Source: an uncultured Coriobacteriaceae bacterium (GTDB lineage Bacteria > Actinomycetota > Coriobacteriia > Coriobacteriales > Atopobiaceae). Taken from it: a stretch of DNA of 64,000 nucleotides. Position numbers and translations under genes: made by a program. Every line of letters starts with the position of its first letter. Position 1 is the stretch's first letter. Under the pieces are notes generated by a model, which searched no databases, was not told the origin of the DNA, and saw only the letters and a list, made by a program, of their open reading frames with translations. Shown piece after piece: positions 26,756 through 34,755 of this stretch. The stretch is taken from contig CADBYM010000012.1 in NCBI GenBank assembly GCA_902798915.1, forward strand, positions 1-64,000, read 5' to 3'.

Positions 26756-27787
26756 GTGAGCGATTGGCTTGCAAACACCGATTCTGCGAGGCAGTCTTTG
26801 ACATCGCCGGAAGACGCATACCTCATGGATGATTACCACATGGCGGACGACACCTATCCGCCTTACAGCCCGTATGCACCTCAGGGTGGCGGAGGCATGC
26901 CCGGTGGATTCTTTGAGTTTAGCACGCGCGGAAAGGTCATCGCCGTCGCGGTGCTCGTCATCGTCGGGCTGCTCTCCTTCTTCGTCATCGGCGAATGGGC
27001 GGTCTCCCCAGAATCGCATGGTCCCACCATCAACGCCCTCGACGAGAAGAAGGACACCGTCATGACGCTCGTAGCGGGCTCCTCTGGTACCTCGACCGCC
27101 ATAACGTTGCTGCCGGGGGACGCCGGCACGCCCATCGCAGAGAAGCTCGTCGACCTCAGTTCGGACTTCCTCATAGTCATCGCGGCAATCTATCTCGAGA
27201 AGTACCTGCTCACCATCATCGCCTTCCTCGCCTTCAAGGTAATCATCCCGCTCGGCTGCCTGCTGATGCTCCCCGTGGTGCTCATGCGTCGCCAAGTCAG
27301 GTTGCGGGCGACGATCATGAAGCTGGTGATGCGCGTTACGTTGCTCGCCGTAGCCATGTACTTTGTCGTTCCCGTGAGCGTCTTTGTCTCGGGCATGATC
27401 GAGCGCACCTACGAGGCGTCGCTCAACGAGACGATCGCCAACGCCCAACAGACTGCCGAGGCCATAGAGGAATCGGCGCAGGAGTCCGAGAAGGAAGAGC
27501 AACCACAGGGCATCCTCGAGACGTTGCAGAACATCCCCAACGCCATCACGCAGCTGCCTGACGAGGTTGGCGGATGGCTGGAGGAGGCAAAGGTCGCACT
27601 GAACAACTTCATCGAGGCGCTCGCCGTGATGATCGTCACCTCATGCATCATCCCCATCTTGGTGCTCGCCTTCTTCCTGTGGCTCGTCAAGTCGCTGCTG
27701 GGAGTGAGCGTGGACCTGCCGATGGGATACCTACGGCCGCGCACGATGCGCGGGATGCGGCGCGGGATGCGGCGCGGCAAGCGATGA
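26756..27787 (+). CDS. Four-helix membrane protein of unknown function
   Basis: The 343-residue protein has a Tyr/Pro/Gly-rich N-terminus, membrane helices near residues 62-82, 135-165, 180-205 and 295-320, and a Glu/Gln-rich coiled-coil stretch (about 225-265) between the third and fourth. The basic tail repeats RGMRRGMRRGKR. I recognise no family. The GTG at 26756 has AAAGGAGG 5 bases ahead; the in-frame ATG at 26738 includes that site and lacks its own. It probably shares a transcript with the lipid kinase. Confidence 0.68.
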   Translation: MSDWLANTDSARQSLTSPEDAYLMDDYHMADDTYPPYSPYAPQGGGGMPGGFFEFSTRGKVIAVAVLVIVGLLSFFVIGEWAVSPESHGPTINALDEKKDTVMTLVAGSSGTSTAITLLPGDAGTPIAEKLVDLSSDFLIVIAAIYLEKYLLTIIAFLAFKVIIPLGCLLMLPVVLMRRQVRLRATIMKLVMRVTLLAVAMYFVVPVSVFVSGMIERTYEASLNETIANAQQTAEAIEESAQESEKEEQPQGILETLQNIPNAITQLPDEVGGWLEEAKVALNNFIEALAVMIVTSCIIPILVLAFFLWLVKSLLGVSVDLPMGYLRPRTMRGMRRGMRRGKR

Positions 27788-27834
27788 GCTCGTGAACCAT
27801 CGGAATCCCTCGCCTCACGAGAGGAGATGCATCC

Positions 27835-28938
27835 ATGAGAATCTCCCACGTTCCCGACGCCGAGAAGACCATGTACCAAGACTTGCTGCTCCTCGCTGAC
27901 GAGCAGTGGGACATGGTGGAGACCTATCTCGCACGGGGCACGATGTACGTCCTGCGCGAAGCCGGAGAGGTGCGTGCCGAGCTTGTGCTCACCGACGAGG
28001 GAGACGGGCTCGCAGAAGTGCAGAACCTTGCGGTCGACCCCGTCTGGCAGCATCACGGGTACGGCGCCGCCCTTCTCGACTACGCCCTGCGTCGCTGCAA
28101 AGGTTGGGCACGACGGCTGCGCGTCCGCACGGGCGACAGCCCGCTCACCGTGCCCTTCTATGAGCGTTGCGGATTCACGCAGGTCGGGCGCTTAGAGGAC
28201 TACTTTGTGGAGCATTATGCGCAGCCCATCTACGAAGCCGGCGCGCGCCTACGCGATGCGGTCATCCTCGAGCGGGACGTGCCTGTCGCTCACGTGCCCA
28301 CGCGCTTCTTCACCGCCGACTTGCATATCGGCGACCAGGCCATCGCGCGCTGGCGCGGCTTTGGCACAGACGTGGGCGCGCACGATGACCTGTTGCTTGC
28401 CCGTCTCGAGGCGCGCTTGCAGCGTGACGACGAACTATGGATTCTGGGCGACGTGTGCAAGCCGCGCGTCGAAGATGTTGTGAACCTGCGCGCCGCCATC
28501 CCCTGCAAGAGCGTCAACGTCATCATCGGAAACCACGACAGCCGCGCGAAGTTCGTGACCGCCGGGTGCTACAACACGGTTGAGTACTATGCGCACGTTG
28601 GCAAGCAGCGGCGCGACGGTTATCGCTTCGTGCTCTCTCACTACCCCATGCTCGATTGGGACCGCGCCTACCACGGAGCTTACATGCTGCACGGACACAT
28701 CCATAGCATGCCGTCGCACGAATCCTCACGCGCGCGCCACGACTCAGTGCCACCAGACCACGAGCATGGCGGCATGGGCATACGCGGCTACAACGAGCAG
28801 ATGCGCGAGCGAGCCTGTCGCAGGTACGACGTGGGTGCCGATGCGAACGACTGGGCACCCGTGAGCGTCGAAGACATCCGCACGTTCTTTGGCGGCGACG
28901 AAGCGTGGAGCGCCGCGCACGGCCTGCCGGTGGACTAG
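27835..28938 (+). CDS. GNAT acetyltransferase fused to a metallophosphoesterase
   Basis: The 367-residue protein has two domains. Residues 1-145 are a GNAT N-acetyltransferase with the acetyl-CoA loop in the VDPVWQHHGYGAALLDYAL stretch and the C-terminal FYERCGFTQVGR. Residues 155-330 are a calcineurin-like phosphoesterase with TADLHIGD, ILGDVC, IIGNHDS, LSHYPM and LHGHIHS, which supply the dinuclear metal ligands. I do not know a characterised protein with this order. The pair may modify and hydrolyse related substrates. GAGGAG is 8 bases before the ATG. It stands alone. Confidence 0.85.
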   Translation: MRISHVPDAEKTMYQDLLLLADEQWDMVETYLARGTMYVLREAGEVRAELVLTDEGDGLAEVQNLAVDPVWQHHGYGAALLDYALRRCKGWARRLRVRTGDSPLTVPFYERCGFTQVGRLEDYFVEHYAQPIYEAGARLRDAVILERDVPVAHVPTRFFTADLHIGDQAIARWRGFGTDVGAHDDLLLARLEARLQRDDELWILGDVCKPRVEDVVNLRAAIPCKSVNVIIGNHDSRAKFVTAGCYNTVEYYAHVGKQRRDGYRFVLSHYPMLDWDRAYHGAYMLHGHIHSMPSHESSRARHDSVPPDHEHGGMGIRGYNEQMRERACRRYDVGADANDWAPVSVEDIRTFFGGDEAWSAAHGLPVD

Positions 28939-29335
28939 GGCCAACCATTTCCGACCCGTTGGTCATTGGTCATTCCCTTTGGTTTTCAGGCTGCCAAAAG
29001 TCCGCCTTCCTGCCTTCGCAAGACAAAAAGTGACAAATGATTATTTGTACTATCCACAAAACCGCAGCTCACAAGAAGATAGTGCAATGATTGATTCCAT
29101 CGTTGTACACTTGCTATTTTACTGACTGCCAAACGATCGCATCAACATTCAAGGTAAATCGTGATGAGCTGGGGTTTTGTAGTTGGTTTCGGTATTTATT
29201 GTTCACTATCGTATGGCTTGCATCGGTGAAATGAGGCCTCATGCTTCGCTCCTCTCCATGAGTGGGTTCAAGTCGCGCACATCCTTGGCTAGTGGTATGA
29301 TTTGTATGATTTGTAGCACAGATTAAGGAGGCATC
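28939..29335 (+). promoter_or_regulatory. AT-rich 397-base gap upstream of abrB-like gene
   Basis: This gap is clearly richer in A/T than its surroundings. Near its end TATGATTTG is repeated in tandem (29296-29304 and 29305-29313), with TTGGCT at 29285-29290. The second TATGAT could be a -10 box, although the 14-base spacer is short. AbrB-type proteins often bind their own promoter, so the tandem repeat is a candidate operator. No gene is supported in the rest. Confidence 0.4.
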
Positions 29336-29545
29336 ATGTCCATGCCAGAGGGAAAGGGCGCGTGGACGGCGACGGTCGGCACAAAGGGCCAAATCGTCAT
29401 CCCCAAGGAGGCGCGCGACATGTTCGGCATCATGCCCGGCGACACCCTCGTCATCCTAGGTGACGTGAAGCGCGGTCTCGCCATTCCGCCAAAGGAGCAA
29501 TTCAGCGAGTGGATTCGCGCCGCGTTCGAAGGAGAAGGACAATGA
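29336..29545 (+). CDS. AbrB/MazE/SpoVT-type DNA-binding protein
   Basis: The 69-residue protein has the swapped-hairpin DNA-binding signature ATVGTKGQIVIPKEARDMFG followed by PGDTLVILGD. Proteins of this size act as dimeric transcription regulators or antitoxins. AAGGAGG precedes the ATG at 29336. Its stop overlaps the ATG of the glycosyltransferase gene (ATGA at 29542-29545), so it probably regulates its own operon. No toxin gene is adjacent. Confidence 0.9.
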   Translation: MSMPEGKGAWTATVGTKGQIVIPKEARDMFGIMPGDTLVILGDVKRGLAIPPKEQFSEWIRAAFEGEGQ

Positions 29546-30717
29546 GGGTTCTCTGGTTCTGCATTCCCGCCTACGGCCATACCAACCCCACCATCGAGGT
29601 CGTGCGCGAGCTCATACGACGCGGCCACGAAGTGCGCTACTACTCCTTCGAGGAATTCCGCCAGAGGATTGAGGAGGCAGGCGCGGAGTTCGTTTCCTGC
29701 GACGCCTACCTGCCTCCCATCGATGCCAAAGCCGAGCGCCGACTGCGCAAGGTATCGACCACCGAGATGAGCGTACAGTCGTTCCGAACCGTCACGGCTC
29801 TCGACCCTGTGATTTCCTCCGACGTCGAAGCTTGGCGCCCAGACGTCGTGGTCAGCGATTCCGCGTGCTTCTGGGGCAAGCTCGCCGCATTCAAGCACGA
29901 TTTGCCCTGGGTGTGCTCCACCACGACCTTCGCCTTCAACGAGCAATCTGCCAAGTACATGGAAACTAGCGCCCGCGAGCTCGCCGACATGGTGTTGGGC
30001 CTGCCACGCATGAACCGAGAGATTCGCAAGCTGCAACCCCTGGGCTATCACGTCAAGAGCGCGCTCGACGTCGTGCGCAACAAGCCCGACGACTACACGA
30101 TCGTGTACACGTCACGGACGCTCCAGCCCTGCGCGGAGTCCTTCGACGAGGAGCACTATCGCTTCGTCGGCCCCTCGGTGCGAGACGTCGCACCGCACGA
30201 GAAGAACGGACGCCCCCTGGTCTACGTCTCTTTGGGCACCGTCATCAACGACCGTCCGGGCTTTTATCACACATGCATCGAGGCGCTGCGCGATGCCGAC
30301 GTGGACCTGCTCATATCGTGCGGAAAGGCATTCGACCCAACGTTGCTGGGCAAGCTGCCCGCCAATGTACGGGTCGAGCAGTACGTCGACCAGATGGACG
30401 TGCTGTCCCGGGCAAGCCTATTCGTGACGCACTGCGGCATGAACAGCGCCTCCGAGGGCATGTGGATGGGCGTTCCCGAGCTTCTCTACCCCCTCACGGG
30501 AGAGCAGCGTGCGGTAGCCAGGCGCGTGTCAGAGGTCGGCGCCGGGGCCCCGCTCGACGCGCATGCGGCAAAGGACCCGGCCAAGCTTCGCGCGTCCGTA
30601 TTCGCGGCCCTCAAGAGCGATGCGCTCGCTGCCGGAAGTGCCCGCATGCGGGAGGACCTGCGCTCATGTGCCGGACCCGCCGGTGCCGCAGACTTCATCG
30701 AAGGAGTGGCCCGCTGA
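29542..30717 (+). CDS. UDP-glycosyltransferase-like protein (GT1, macrolide GT type)
   Basis: The 391-residue protein has the GT-B fold layout of MGT-type glycosyltransferases. The N-terminal acceptor domain begins FCIPAYGHTNPTIEVVREL. The C-terminal nucleotide-sugar domain has VYVSLGTV and the VTHCGMNSASEGMWMGVPEL signature. These enzymes move a sugar from an NDP donor to lipids, macrolides or other small molecules. The start overlaps the AbrB stop. Acceptor and sugar are unknown. With the lipid and natural-product genes further right it could glycosylate a membrane lipid, but that is speculation. Confidence 0.9.
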   Translation: MRVLWFCIPAYGHTNPTIEVVRELIRRGHEVRYYSFEEFRQRIEEAGAEFVSCDAYLPPIDAKAERRLRKVSTTEMSVQSFRTVTALDPVISSDVEAWRPDVVVSDSACFWGKLAAFKHDLPWVCSTTTFAFNEQSAKYMETSARELADMVLGLPRMNREIRKLQPLGYHVKSALDVVRNKPDDYTIVYTSRTLQPCAESFDEEHYRFVGPSVRDVAPHEKNGRPLVYVSLGTVINDRPGFYHTCIEALRDADVDLLISCGKAFDPTLLGKLPANVRVEQYVDQMDVLSRASLFVTHCGMNSASEGMWMGVPELLYPLTGEQRAVARRVSEVGAGAPLDAHAAKDPAKLRASVFAALKSDALAAGSARMREDLRSCAGPAGAADFIEGVAR

Positions 30718-30920
30718 CGGCACACCACCATGAGCGCGGTGCAATTCTCGGCATACACTGCGTCGAGGACCCGTTGCGTCATCTGACGGTTGCGCTCCGA
30801 AGCGGGAGAGAACGCGTGCTCAACTACCCACGAGGGGTCGTATTCGTGCAGCCGCTGACAAAAGGGCCGTATGGCAGCGGCGCACGAGGCAAAGAGAGAA
30901 GCGTCCCCCGGTCGCCATTT
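30712..30920 (-). pseudogene. Possible remnant of an unrecognised gene
   Basis: On the minus strand, after a TGA at 30923-30921, a frame of about 65 codons has protein-like composition (for example QRLHEYDPSWVVEHAF and QRVLDAVYAENCTALM). It has no start codon or ribosome site at its beginning and runs into the antisense of the glycosyltransferase gene. I do not recognise it. It may be the decayed end of a lost gene. The remainder of 30718-31005 shows nothing else. Confidence 0.25.
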
Positions 30921-31005
30921 TCACCGCATTTGCGACGCATTGCATCTCCAGGCGATATGAGGGCAGGGACCGTCCCTCTTGGATGGGCCAGACGGATACC
31001 GAAAA

Positions 31006-31096
31006 CTACTCAGCAGGTATCAATTCATGAACCGTTTGCCGAGCTTTCCTGCACTTTTTCGACCGATGCTTTGATTAATAATTACCTGCTGAGTAG
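31006..31096. repeat. Inverted-repeat-ended small element, copy A
   Basis: The ends are a perfect 14-bp inverted repeat (CTACTCAGCAGGTA at 31006-31019 and its complement at 31083-31096). The interior shares ATGAACCG and GATTAATAA with copy B at 33511-33613. At 91 bases it resembles a MITE-like or palindromic repeat element. Confidence 0.75.
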
Positions 31097-31104
31097 GTCG
31101 CATC

Positions 31105-31632
31105 CTAAAGAGCCGCAATGAGTGGTTCGAGAGTGCCGAAGTCCACGAAGCTCACCTGCTTGCCATACGTCTCCAGCATGGCGCGTACCTCGGCGTTCTT
31201 CTTCTCCTCGGGAAGGTTCTTCGCCTTGTTGCACAGCAGCCTCATCATCGTCTTGTGCTTGAAGCCGAGCTTCGAGTAGTCTATCCCGCCCCTCAGGTGG
31301 AAGATGCGCGCAGCCGCGAACACTTCGCCCGAAAGCTGCCGCCTCATGTTGCCCTCGATGCTTTCGACGTTCTCTGATTCAGTCGGGTCCGCAAGGCCGA
31401 CTGTCGCGATCACGATCGCCTTGCCCGTGCAACTCGAAAGCCTGACGAAGGTCTTCTTCATCCCCAAGACCCCACCTGCATACAGCGCGCCGACGTAGGC
31501 GATGGTGTCGTATTGATTGATGTCGCCCACGGCATCGTACGGGCGCGCCTCGATGCCCGTCCTTCTCGCGAGCTCTTCGGCATACTGCCTTGCCGTCCCA
31601 TATTGCGAACCGTAGATAACGACGCTCGTCAT
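31105..31632 (-). CDS. Flavodoxin-domain protein, paralog 1
   Basis: The 175-residue protein begins with a flavodoxin FMN-binding loop, VVIYGSQYGTARQYAEEL, and keeps the YVGALYAGGVLGMKK and ATVGLADPTESENVES segments of the flavodoxin_5/menaquinone-dependent protoporphyrinogen oxidase (HemG-like) group. It would bind FMN and transfer electrons. GGAGGA precedes the ATG at 31632. A second copy at 35478-36005 has the same length and roughly 85-90 percent identical residues by eye. Repeat element A lies just beyond its stop. Confidence 0.85.
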   Translation of the reverse strand: MTSVVIYGSQYGTARQYAEELARRTGIEARPYDAVGDINQYDTIAYVGALYAGGVLGMKKTFVRLSSCTGKAIVIATVGLADPTESENVESIEGNMRRQLSGEVFAAARIFHLRGGIDYSKLGFKHKTMMRLLCNKAKNLPEEKKNAEVRAMLETYGKQVSFVDFGTLEPLIAAL

Positions 31633-31705
31633 GCTTTCCTCCACAAACCTCGGGTCTCTTCCAGGAAGGGTGTTCGGGGAAGGGAGCTCCGCCGCAGGCG
31701 GACGC

Positions 31706-33382
31706 TCACGCCTCCTCGATGACACACGTGTGGCGCTTGAAGTCGGGGTCGCCGCTGCGCGCGCCGGGGTCGTAGCTGATCGCGACCAGCAGCGTGTTGC
31801 CCCGGTAGTGCTCCAGGCGCGCCGGGTAGTCGCGCCGGCGGATCTGCTCGAGGGCGGTCCCGGCCGGCCGGCCGCGCTTGAGCTCCACGACGAGGGCGGG
31901 CCTGTCGGCGTGGCCGGGCGCCGGCAGGTAGCAGACGTCGGCGAAGCCCTTGCCGCTGTCGAGCTCGAGCACCGTCGTGTAGTAGCGCTGCGCGGCGTAG
32001 TAGGCCAGCTGCACGGCGTAGCTGAGCGCCGCCTCGTCGTTGTAGGTCCTGTTGGCGGCGCGGTCGTGCGCCTCCTCCAGGAGCTCCGCCACGCGCGCGG
32101 CGTCCCTGTCCCAGGTGGCGCGCAGCAGCTCCTTGGAGCGCTCGAAGGCGCGCAGCGGCCCCTCCCACTCGGGCGCCCGCGTCGACGTCCTGAACTCGTC
32201 GAGCACCTCGCGGTTCGGGACGAACACCTCGCCCGTCCCGGCGTCGTAGCCCAGGTAGCCGAGGTGGACGAGCAGCGACAGCACGTCGTCGCGCCCGCGG
32301 AGCGTCGTCATGTCGTTCTGGTAGGTCGAGGCGTCGATGCGCAGCCTACCGCCGTCCATCAGCAGCGCCACGGTCGACTTGAGCCCGTCGAAGTCCATGC
32401 GGATGTAGTCCGCGAGCGCCTCGTAGGTCTCGGTCTGGTTCCAGTAGTCGCGTATGACGCCCGTGGTGACCGCCTCCACCACGGAGAGGGGGCTGTAGAG
32501 CGGGTAGCGCGCCGCCGCGGGCGCGCTGCCGGTCTCCCTCAGCCCCCTGTGCCCCGGGTCCGCCGGGACCACGTCGCTCACCTCGTAGCCGTCGTACCAC
32601 ACCCGGACGGCCTCGAAGTCGCGGCCGTACCCCTCGCACAGCGCGCGCACCTCGTCCTCCGTGAAGCCGGTGTAGCGCGCCAGCTGCCTCGGGAACATCA
32701 TGGAGTGCTCCGTGAACATGTTGAGGGCGGAGTGCTGCCCGTACTTCTTGATGGGCAGGATGCCCGTCATGTAGGCCAGGGCGATGTGGTCGTTGTCCTT
32801 CATAAGGTCGCGGAGGAAGTCGAGGTACTCCGTCTGTCCTCCCTTGTCGTCCTGACGTTCCCGGAAGACGGCGTCCCACTCGTCGATCACGAGGACCAGC
32901 TGCCTGCCGCTGCCGGAGTACGCGTCCTCAAGCGTCTGCATGAGATCGCCCTCATCGAAGTAGTCCTCTTCCGGATACTCCCGCCGGATGTCCCTCGCCA
33001 CCAGGCGCTGCATGCGCTCGAGCGCCTCGTGAACGGGCCTTCCCCTCTTGAAGAACCGCGTCATGACCAGCCGCACGACGTCGAAGCCGCCGAGGTGGGC
33101 GTCCCAGGCGAGCTCGCCGCGGGCCGTCCGCGCCGGCGCGCCGGCGGCGAGCCTCGTCCCCTCGAAGAGCGCGCGGGCGTCGGCCGTGCGCCCGTAGTAG
33201 GCGCACACCATGTCGGCCGCCATCGTCTTGCCGAACCTGCGCGGGCGCGAGACGCTCACGTACCGTTGGTTGGTGTTGACCAAGGAGTTCAGGTAGGCGA
33301 TCATCTCGGTCTTGTCGACGAATATCGCCGAGTTGACCGCCATCTCGAAGCCCCGCCTCCCCGGGTTGAGGTACGTCCCCAT
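31706..33382 (-). CDS. AAA-ATPase-like protein with PD-(D/E)XK nuclease-like domain (DUF1703 type)
   Basis: The 558-residue protein has an AAA-ATPase-like N-terminal domain starting with FVDKTEMIAYLNSLVNTNQR, a Walker A-like RPRRFGKTM and a Walker B-like LVLVIDEWDAVF. The C-terminal part ends with GFADVCYLPAP and PALVVELKRG, the D and E-x-K of a PD-(D/E)XK nuclease fold. This architecture is abundant in gut anaerobes; its role is unknown, with defence or mobile-element links proposed. GC content is visibly higher than in the neighbours. GAGGGGGA precedes the ATG at 33382. It lies between the two inverted-repeat elements. Confidence 0.88.
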   Translation of the reverse strand: MGTYLNPGRRGFEMAVNSAIFVDKTEMIAYLNSLVNTNQRYVSVSRPRRFGKTMAADMVCAYYGRTADARALFEGTRLAAGAPARTARGELAWDAHLGGFDVVRLVMTRFFKRGRPVHEALERMQRLVARDIRREYPEEDYFDEGDLMQTLEDAYSGSGRQLVLVIDEWDAVFRERQDDKGGQTEYLDFLRDLMKDNDHIALAYMTGILPIKKYGQHSALNMFTEHSMMFPRQLARYTGFTEDEVRALCEGYGRDFEAVRVWYDGYEVSDVVPADPGHRGLRETGSAPAAARYPLYSPLSVVEAVTTGVIRDYWNQTETYEALADYIRMDFDGLKSTVALLMDGGRLRIDASTYQNDMTTLRGRDDVLSLLVHLGYLGYDAGTGEVFVPNREVLDEFRTSTRAPEWEGPLRAFERSKELLRATWDRDAARVAELLEEAHDRAANRTYNDEAALSYAVQLAYYAAQRYYTTVLELDSGKGFADVCYLPAPGHADRPALVVELKRGRPAGTALEQIRRRDYPARLEHYRGNTLLVAISYDPGARSGDPDFKRHTCVIEEA

Positions 33383-33434
33383 GTGTCCCCCTCGCGCTCG
33401 CCGATCGCGTCCGATGGTACCACAGGCGGGCGCA

Positions 33435-33497
33435 CGGAGGGGCGCCGCCCCATGCGCCGGGTTGGGCAAGCGGAGGGGCGCCGCCCCATGCGCCGGG
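33435..33497. repeat. Two 27-bp GC-rich direct repeats
   Basis: The sequence CGGAGGGGCGCCGCCCCATG and its following CGCCGGG occur at 33435-33461 and 33471-33497, a 36-base period. Each copy contains the palindrome GGGGCGCCGCCCC-like core. They sit upstream of the ATPase gene and may be part of its promoter region or an insertion scar. Confidence 0.75.
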
Positions 33498-33510
33498 CCG
33501 GGTCTGCGAC

Positions 33511-33613
33511 GGCAAACTACTCAGCAGGTATCAAATTATGAACCGCTTGCGGCTCTTTCCAGCGCATTTGCGGTCGATGGTTCGATTAATAATAACCTGC
33601 TGAGTAGTTTGCC
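33511..33613. repeat. Inverted-repeat-ended small element, copy B
   Basis: A perfect 19-bp inverted repeat (33511-33529 with 33595-33613) encloses 65 bases related to copy A at 31006-31096. Together the copies bracket the flavodoxin and ATPase genes. Confidence 0.8.
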
Positions 33614-33619
33614 GCCGTG

Positions 33620-33889
33620 CCACCCGTGCCCAACGCTCGACAACACCGGCAGCCTCAAGCGCCTTTGCGGCCTCGTTCGATGGGTCCTCCACGCTCGGAT
33701 AGAGCATGGCAAGATAAGGTAATCGCACGGCACTGACTTCTCAAATAGGCCCATCACAAGCCTTTCGATCTCTCTGATGGTTCGAGGCACCCGTGGCCCT
33801 TGGTGTTGCCTGATGACACCCGCAACATCAATCACCCACAACGAAGCTCCGTGCTTGTCAGAATACTCGCACAGGCCGTCGTAGCACTC
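33620..33889 (-). pseudogene. Decayed gene fragment in two frames
   Basis: On the minus strand, from just after TAG at 33892-33890, one frame reads like protein (SDKHGASLWVIDVAG, VPRTIREIERLVMGLFEK). About 150 bases on, another frame continues in protein-like style (VRLPYLAMLYPSVED, AAKALEAAGVVERWA) and runs into repeat element B. No single intact frame joins them and there is no ribosome site. I read this as a remnant disrupted by frameshift and the repeat; the family is not recognised. Confidence 0.35.
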
Positions 33890-33890
33890 C

Positions 33891-33896
33891 TATAAT
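33891..33896 (+). promoter_or_regulatory. -10 box for the gene at 33931
   Basis: A consensus TATAAT lies 34 bases before the ATG at 33931. No good -35 box is found at 16-18 bases. Confidence 0.45.
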
Positions 33897-33930
33897 GTGG
33901 CTGTCCAAATGGCTTTGCATAGGAGGAAGC

Positions 33931-34650
33931 ATGACGAGCAGCGTGCTCTCGACGGTTTTGGCAGCGACCCTGGCCTTCGCGGCTTGTCCGACAGGAGCGT
34001 TCGGCCCGGGATTGAAAGGCCCCAAGCCCGCGTCGGTCGTCAGCCAAGCAGCCGGCAACAAGAGCGAAGGCACCATCTCTTTGGCCAAGAAGAAGACGAG
34101 CAACGACCGCATAACCACGCTTAACATCCAAACGAAGTCCCACCCCGACGCGCGTTCCGTAATCCATCACATCGAGATGGCAAAGAAATGGGGGCCGAAG
34201 GCCTCCGAAGGGAGCATGACGTGCATATGGGCCTACAGCAGTTCCCTCTGCGCAATCCGCATCGACCAGATGATAAGGGAAGTAGGGGCATCAAAAGAGA
34301 GTCCCTCGGGCACGAAAGACACGAAGAACATCGGCTACGCAATCGATGGGCGCGTCGTGTGCGTGAGGTTCGATTACTCTCAAGCAGAGAAGACTGTCAC
34401 GGCCATTTTCGACGATGAAGGCAAGCTCATATGCGTAAGGGATATCGGTGGCGATGCCTACAACGACTGGGATTTCCACGACGATACGCTCCTCAGCCAC
34501 ACCGGCGGGTATAGCACCGAAGAATTGATGGAGCCGCAGGCAATAGGAACGTGGGACGATAATGATCGGCTCTCCAAACAGAAGGAGCTGCTGGACCTTG
34601 CGTACAAGTACCGTGATCTGCTGCAGACCGACAAGATGATTGACGTTTGA
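33931..34650 (+). CDS. Secreted hypothetical protein
   Basis: The 239-residue protein starts with a signal peptide (SSVLSTVLAATLAFAA, cleavage likely near residue 18-24) followed by a mixed alpha/beta domain without a family I recognise. The central part has CIWAYSSSLCAIRIDQM and a C-terminal helix KQKELLDLAYKYRDLL. AGGAGGA is 4-5 bases before the ATG; the frame is open to 33895 but without a site. A hairpin terminator follows at 34731. It is monocistronic. Confidence 0.65.
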   Translation: MTSSVLSTVLAATLAFAACPTGAFGPGLKGPKPASVVSQAAGNKSEGTISLAKKKTSNDRITTLNIQTKSHPDARSVIHHIEMAKKWGPKASEGSMTCIWAYSSSLCAIRIDQMIREVGASKESPSGTKDTKNIGYAIDGRVVCVRFDYSQAEKTVTAIFDDEGKLICVRDIGGDAYNDWDFHDDTLLSHTGGYSTEELMEPQAIGTWDDNDRLSKQKELLDLAYKYRDLLQTDKMIDV

Positions 34651-34730
34651 TCCAACAGCCGCTCGCGCCCTGCCCAAGCGGGCCTCAACTGGGACATCAT
34701 GCGAAGTTGACGCACTCCGCGATCGACGTC

Positions 34731-34755
34731 AGGCACCCTCCAGGGTGCCTTTCTT
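34731..34755 (+). terminator. Hairpin terminator after the secreted-protein gene
   Basis: AGGCACCCT and AGGGTGCCT form a 9-bp palindrome (34731-34739, 34742-34750), followed by TTCTT. Confidence 0.7.

Noticed and set aside
29336-30717. Toxin-antitoxin pair
   Set aside because: The AbrB-like protein could be an antitoxin, but its partner is a clear 391-residue GT1 glycosyltransferase, not a toxin family.
31631-33541. 636-residue open frame on the plus strand
   Set aside because: It is the antisense of the ATPase gene; high GC keeps it open. Composition is biased to Val/Arg/His/Leu with no domain motifs or ribosome site.
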